Shown: positions 6,555 through 9,783 of the stretch, piece by piece | How positions within the stretch are numbered: position 1 is the first letter of the stretch | Layout: every line of letters starts with the position of its first letter | Source: Candidatus Staskawiczbacteria bacterium | Lineage (GTDB): Bacteria > Patescibacteriota > Minisyncoccia > Minisyncoccales > Staskawiczbacteraceae | Direction: 5' to 3' | DNA length: 9,783 nt | Assembly (NCBI GenBank): GCA_026395195.1 | Contig: JAPLZD010000030.1 | Location: 1-9,783 of the forward strand | The notes under the pieces: generated by a model | Told to the model about the DNA's origin: nothing | The model's input: the letters and a program-made list of their open reading frames with translations, nothing else | Database searches by the model: none | Program-made: the position numbers and the translations under genes

Positions 6555-7847
6555 ATGGTAAATGATAATAAAAAAAAGGCCTGGGTTATTGCAGCCGACA
6601 TGGGCTATGGGCATCAGCGCACAGCATATCCTTTGCGCGATTTTGCTTTCGGCGGGAAAGTAATAAATGCCAACAACTATGGAGGCATTCCCAAAAAGGA
6701 TAAAAAGTTTTGGGCTCAAAGCCGAGTGCTGTACGAATTTATCTCCAGATTCAAAAGAATACCAATTTTTGGAGATATTTTATTTTCTGTTTTGGACAGG
6801 TTTCAAAAAATTATGAGTTATTATCCGAGAAGAGACTTGTCTATGCCGAATTTTACTTTATTGAACATACACCGTTTTATAAAAAGGGGCTGGGGCAGAG
6901 ATTTAATAGAACGCCTCGGAAAAAATCCGCTGCCAATTGTTTCCACCTTTTTTACCCCGGCCTTTATGGCAGAAGAATTAAAATATCCAAATGAAGTTTA
7001 TTGCGTGGTTTGCGATGCAGATATAAACAGAACCTGGGTAAGCGTGGAACCTAAAAAAAGTAAAATAAAATATTTTGCTCCGTGTACCTGGGTGCGCGAC
7101 AGGCTGAAGCTTTATGGAGTAAAGCCGGAAAACATTTTTTTAACAGGCTACCCGCTGCCGCAAGAAAATCTTGGAAAAAATTTAGAAATTTTAAAGGAAG
7201 ATTTAAGGTATCGGCTCATTAATTTAGATCCAAGCAAAAGATACCGAAAAACATATGAGCCATTGGTGAGAGGGACACTGGGCAAACTGCCGGAGAAATC
7301 AAATCATCCTTTGACGATTATGTTTTCTATTGGAGGAGCCGGCGCGCAAAAAGAAATATGTTTAAAAGCTATAAACAGTCTGGCATATAAAATTAAAAAA
7401 AATCAGTTACGGTTTATCATAAGCATTGGGGTAAAAGAAGAACTTATAAAATATTTTGCCGACAACATAAAAAGCTTGAAATTGGATGGCTGGGTTCATG
7501 TAATTTCTGCCATTAGGACCAATGAATATTTTAACGCCTTTAACGAGGCCCTAAGGGAAACAGATGTGTTGTGGACAAAACCATCGGAGCTTTCATTTTA
7601 TGCGGGCCTGGGAATTCCAATTATAATAGCCCCTACAATTGGCTCGCAGGAGGATTTTAACAAAAAATGGCTTTTGCACATTGGAGCCGGTATTTTCCAA
7701 GAAAATCCAATTTTTGCAAACCAGTGGTTTTATGATTATTTAAACAGCGGAGATTTTGCTGAAGCAGCTATGCAGGGCTTTATGGAGATAGAAAAAATGG
7801 GCGCGCAAAACATAGAAAAGATAATAGAACAACAGCAGAATGAATAA
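6555..7847 (+). CDS. GT-B fold glycosyltransferase, MGDG synthase/MurG-like (GT28-like)
   Basis: Predicted cytoplasmic, membrane-associated glycosyltransferase; 430 residues. The N-terminal half opens with a beta strand and the acceptor-side loop DMGYGHQRTA (GYGH at 17-20), like the G-x-G-H loop of diacylglycerol glycosyltransferases. It continues with VSTFFTPAFMAEEL and YCVVCDADIN, which line up with the same places in the second transferase at 9112. GVKPENIFLTGYPLP marks the linker. The C-terminal half has the glycine-rich loop FSIGGAGAQKE (257-267) and the donor-binding segment KPSELSFYAGLGIPIIIAP with SQEDFN after it (from 342), matching MurG/UgtP-type nucleotide-sugar sites. Substrate and sugar are unknown; membrane lipids are a reasonable guess from the family. 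It heads a tight cluster, and its stop overlaps the next start by 8 bases. Confidence 0.75.
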   Translation: MVNDNKKKAWVIAADMGYGHQRTAYPLRDFAFGGKVINANNYGGIPKKDKKFWAQSRVLYEFISRFKRIPIFGDILFSVLDRFQKIMSYYPRRDLSMPNFTLLNIHRFIKRGWGRDLIERLGKNPLPIVSTFFTPAFMAEELKYPNEVYCVVCDADINRTWVSVEPKKSKIKYFAPCTWVRDRLKLYGVKPENIFLTGYPLPQENLGKNLEILKEDLRYRLINLDPSKRYRKTYEPLVRGTLGKLPEKSNHPLTIMFSIGGAGAQKEICLKAINSLAYKIKKNQLRFIISIGVKEELIKYFADNIKSLKLDGWVHVISAIRTNEYFNAFNEALRETDVLWTKPSELSFYAGLGIPIIIAPTIGSQEDFNKKWLLHIGAGIFQENPIFANQWFYDYLNSGDFAEAAMQGFMEIEKMGAQNIEKIIEQQQNE

Positions 7848-8862
7848 AATTTTTAAAATAGTTATGGTAATTTTAATAATTATTATTGTGATTGCAGCGG
7901 TTATTTTTGTTTACTTTTTTACCGGCAAGGCGCCAGAACAAAAAAGTATAACCTGGGGCGTGGATTTTTCGCAAATGCAGTCAGAGGCATTGAAGCTGGA
8001 CTGGAAAAAAAATTATTTGGCGGTGCTGGACGATCTTGGCGTAAAAAATTTAAAACTTCATACTCAATGGGATTTTATTGAAGGTAAAAAAGGCAATTAT
8101 TTTTTTACCGACATAGATTGGCAGATAAAAGAGGCGGAGAAAAGGAATGCAAAAGTCATATATGTTCTGGGAATGAAAACGGGGCGCTGGCCGGAATGCC
8201 ACATTCCAAGCTGGGTTGATTCTTTGTCCCAAGAGCAGCAGCAGACAGAATTATTAAAATACATGAGTGCAGTTGTTTTAAGGTATAAAGACTCAAAAGT
8301 AATTTCTGCTTGGCAGGTTGAAAATGAACCTTTGTTTAAATTCGGTCAATGCCCAGCATGGTATTATGAAAGCGATGATTTTTTGAAAACAGAAGTTGCT
8401 TTGGTAAAAGCCATTGATCCTGGCAGGCCCGTGATTGTAACAGATTCAGGCGAGCAGTCTTTGTGGTCGAAAGTGGCTCAAATCGGCGATATTGTTGGTG
8501 TAACCATGTACAGGAAAGTGTGGGCGCGCTTGAACGATTCAGCCGGGTTTTACGTGAATTCTTTTTTGCCGTCAATAAATTATTATAAAAAAGCCCAGCT
8601 TATCAAACAGCTTTTCAATAAAAAAGTAATATGCATAGAGCTTCAAGCAGAGCCGTGGACGCCTAATTTATTTTATGACGAACCTCTGCAAGAGCAGTTA
8701 AAAACAATGAATTTAGACCAGTTTAAAAAGAATGTTGAATATGCCCAAAAAACAGGACTTGACACATTTTATCTTTGGGGGGCAGAATGGTGGTATTGGA
8801 TGAAAGAAAAGCAGGGGCAGCCAGATATTTGGAATGAAGCTAAAAAGTTATTTAGTAATTAA
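7840..8862 (+). CDS. Membrane-anchored glycoside hydrolase, clan GH-A type
   Basis: Predicted extracytoplasmic (beta/alpha)8-barrel hydrolase; 340 residues. One uncleaved hydrophobic segment (about residues 5-28, rich in Ile and Val) after a short basic N-terminus should anchor it with the catalytic part outside. The barrel starts at ITWGVDFSQMQ. WQVENEP places the likely acid/base at E163 in an N-E-P motif at the end of strand 4, and VICIELQAEPW gives the likely nucleophile E267 at strand 7, followed by the aromatic WGAEWWYW at strand 8. This is the layout of clan GH-A enzymes (GH5, GH39, GH42 and relatives); the exact family and substrate cannot be told. The ATG overlaps the upstream stop (ATGAATAA), implying co-translation with the glycosyltransferase. 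It might trim or transfer the glycan made by its neighbours, or act on external sugars. Confidence 0.72.
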   Translation: MNKIFKIVMVILIIIIVIAAVIFVYFFTGKAPEQKSITWGVDFSQMQSEALKLDWKKNYLAVLDDLGVKNLKLHTQWDFIEGKKGNYFFTDIDWQIKEAEKRNAKVIYVLGMKTGRWPECHIPSWVDSLSQEQQQTELLKYMSAVVLRYKDSKVISAWQVENEPLFKFGQCPAWYYESDDFLKTEVALVKAIDPGRPVIVTDSGEQSLWSKVAQIGDIVGVTMYRKVWARLNDSAGFYVNSFLPSINYYKKAQLIKQLFNKKVICIELQAEPWTPNLFYDEPLQEQLKTMNLDQFKKNVEYAQKTGLDTFYLWGAEWWYWMKEKQGQPDIWNEAKKLFSN

Positions 8863-8869
8863 AATTTTT

Positions 8870-9133
8870 ATGGATGTTAAAATTGTTAGAAATAAATATC
8901 TAAACGCTCTTTTTTTATTGATGCTTTTTTCTGCGGCGGTCCATATGTTGATATTATTTTTTTTGGCGCTAAAGTCGCAGAATTTTTATGTTTTAAACTA
9001 TCTTAATATATTAGATATTGACCTTTTCTATCCTAACATTTTGAACAGTTTTTGGGGCAATATTTTTTCCTTTTTGCTTGCTGGGTTGATTTATTTGATT
9101 ATTTTGAAATTATGCCAAGAAAAAAAATTATAA
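8870..9133 (+). CDS. Small membrane protein with two transmembrane segments, unknown function
   Basis: I do not recognise this 87-residue protein. A charged start (MDVKIVRNKY) precedes a first membrane segment at about residues 12-34 (ALFLLMLFSAAVHMLILFFL), a 25-residue loop with aromatic and acidic residues (NFYVLNYLNILDIDLFYPN), a second segment at about 60-81, and a short basic end (CQEKKL). An in-frame ATG at 8834 would add 12 residues but lies inside the hydrolase gene; 8870 leaves an 8-base gap and the 13 bases around it (AAATTTTTATGGA) also surround the nrdD start, so I chose it. The end overlaps the next glycosyltransferase by 22 bases. The position between envelope enzymes suggests a helper or anchor for them, but nothing in the protein shows this directly. 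Confidence 0.65.
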   Translation: MDVKIVRNKYLNALFLLMLFSAAVHMLILFFLALKSQNFYVLNYLNILDIDLFYPNILNSFWGNIFSFLLAGLIYLIILKLCQEKKL

Positions 9134-9783
9134 TAATATCCATGACGGCCGGAACAGGCCACATTATGGCCGCCAAATCTATTTTGGATTATATTTTAAG
9201 CTACACTGATGCCAAGGCGGAACACATAGATTTTTCAAAAATTATAAATCCTGCAGCCAGATTTGTATATCAGCATTTTTATGAAACCGCAGCAAAACAT
9301 GTCCCTTGGCTTTGGGGCTGGTATTACAATATCACTAATTTTAATCGCTTTATTTTTTTTCTTTGCGATAAGCTTGTCAGCCTTGATACGCGCGTTGATA
9401 AAAAAATTATTAAATCATTGAGAGAAGAAGAACCGGATATAGTAGTTTTTACAAACCCGGTGCCGGCCAGGATTTTATCTAAAAAGATAAAAAATATGTT
9501 TGGCGATAAATGTAAAATTGCAATAGTTTCTACAGATTACCAGCTGCATCGCGTATATAACATTCCGGAAATTGATTATTATTTTGCCAGCTGCGGCGAG
9601 GTAAAATATGAGCTGATGGAGCTTGGTGCGGATAAAGAAAAAATTTTTGTTTCCGGAATTCCGGTAAACCCCCGTTTTTTTATTAGCCAGGATATAGCTG
9701 AATTAAAAAACAAATATAAACTTAATAATGGATTGCCGGTTGTGGTTTTTGTAACATCCAGCTTAAAAAAGCAGATAGTCTTT
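9112..9783 (+). CDS. MGDG synthase/UgtP-like glycosyltransferase, 3' end cut by window edge
   Basis: Frame open from the ATG at 9112 to the right edge, 224 codons. The N-terminal domain matches the MGDG-synthase family (diacylglycerol glycosyltransferases, GT28): strand IIIISM, the acceptor loop TAGTGHIMAAKSIL (GTGH at 14-17), then a helix-rich stretch NPAARFVYQHFYETAAKHVPWLWG that in this family is thought to meet the membrane. IVSTDYQLHRVY and GADKEKIFVSGIPVNPRF, the end of the N-terminal domain, follow. The sugar-donor domain is mostly outside the window; its first strand reads VVVFVTSSLKKQ, without the glycine-rich turn seen in many relatives. It would transfer a hexose from a nucleotide sugar to a lipid on the inner leaflet. 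It overlaps the small membrane protein by 22 bases and has no Shine-Dalgarno site. Confidence 0.82.
   Translation, partial: MPRKKIIIISMTAGTGHIMAAKSILDYILSYTDAKAEHIDFSKIINPAARFVYQHFYETAAKHVPWLWGWYYNITNFNRFIFFLCDKLVSLDTRVDKKIIKSLREEEPDIVVFTNPVPARILSKKIKNMFGDKCKIAIVSTDYQLHRVYNIPEIDYYFASCGEVKYELMELGADKEKIFVSGIPVNPRFFISQDIAELKNKYKLNNGLPVVVFVTSSLKKQIVF

Noticed and set aside
6710..6994. 94-codon + strand open frame within the first glycosyltransferase
   Set aside because: It sits in another frame of a gene with clear family motifs across the same region; the peptide is of low complexity and has no own start signal.
8834..8869. Upstream ATG at 8834 for the small membrane protein
   Set aside because: It would overlap the hydrolase C-terminus by 29 bases and adds residues (KLKSYLVIKIF) that are the hydrolase tail codons in another frame; 8870 fits the gene spacing better.
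9653..9664. Perfect 12-base palindrome CCGGAATTCCGG
   Set aside because: It lies in the conserved SGIPVN codons of the last glycosyltransferase, with no promoter near and no second copy; most likely chance.
1..9783. tRNA or rRNA genes, CRISPR array, insertion sequence, prophage or attachment site
   Set aside because: No repeat-spacer pattern, no cloverleaf-like segments in the gaps, no transposase or integrase motifs, and coding sequence fills nearly all of the window.

Overview
This window is a gene-dense, AT-rich stretch of bacterial DNA with every gene on the + strand. It fits a member of the Candidate Phyla Radiation (Patescibacteria, Parcubacteria-like). The reasons are the ftsA-ftsZ pair, an oxygen-sensitive class III ribonucleotide reductase, a short ComEC without a C-terminal hydrolase domain, almost no intergenic space, and starts without Shine-Dalgarno sites. 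The lineage is an inference. The genetic code looks standard: TAA, TAG and TGA all end genes here, and the TGA of nrdG sits in a typical ATGA overlap, so UGA is not recoded.

Layout. (1) Positions 1-1951 hold the end of a division cluster: ftsA, cut by the left edge, then ftsZ after 11 bases. The FtsZ stops right at the end of its globular core and has Ser in place of the second T7-loop aspartate. (2) Positions 1952-2098 are the longest gap. It contains an exact DnaA-box 9-mer, an inverted repeat built on its core, and a good sigma70-type promoter. nrdD follows and ends in a clear intrinsic terminator. (3) An extended -10 element directly behind that terminator probably drives nrdG (the NrdD activase) and the overlapping comEC, giving a leaderless message. 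A terminator-like hairpin lies inside the first 110 bases of comEC. (4) A second promoter, overlapping the comEC stop codon, drives a tight four-gene set from 6555 to the right edge: an MGDG-synthase/MurG-like glycosyltransferase, a membrane-anchored clan GH-A glycoside hydrolase, an 87-residue protein with two membrane segments, and a second MGDG-synthase-like glycosyltransferase cut by the right edge.

Function. The first two thirds combine cell division, anaerobic dNTP synthesis and DNA uptake. The last third looks like an envelope glycolipid or glycan cassette whose product cannot be read from sequence. It is the least described part of the window, and the atypical FtsZ is the most surprising single gene.
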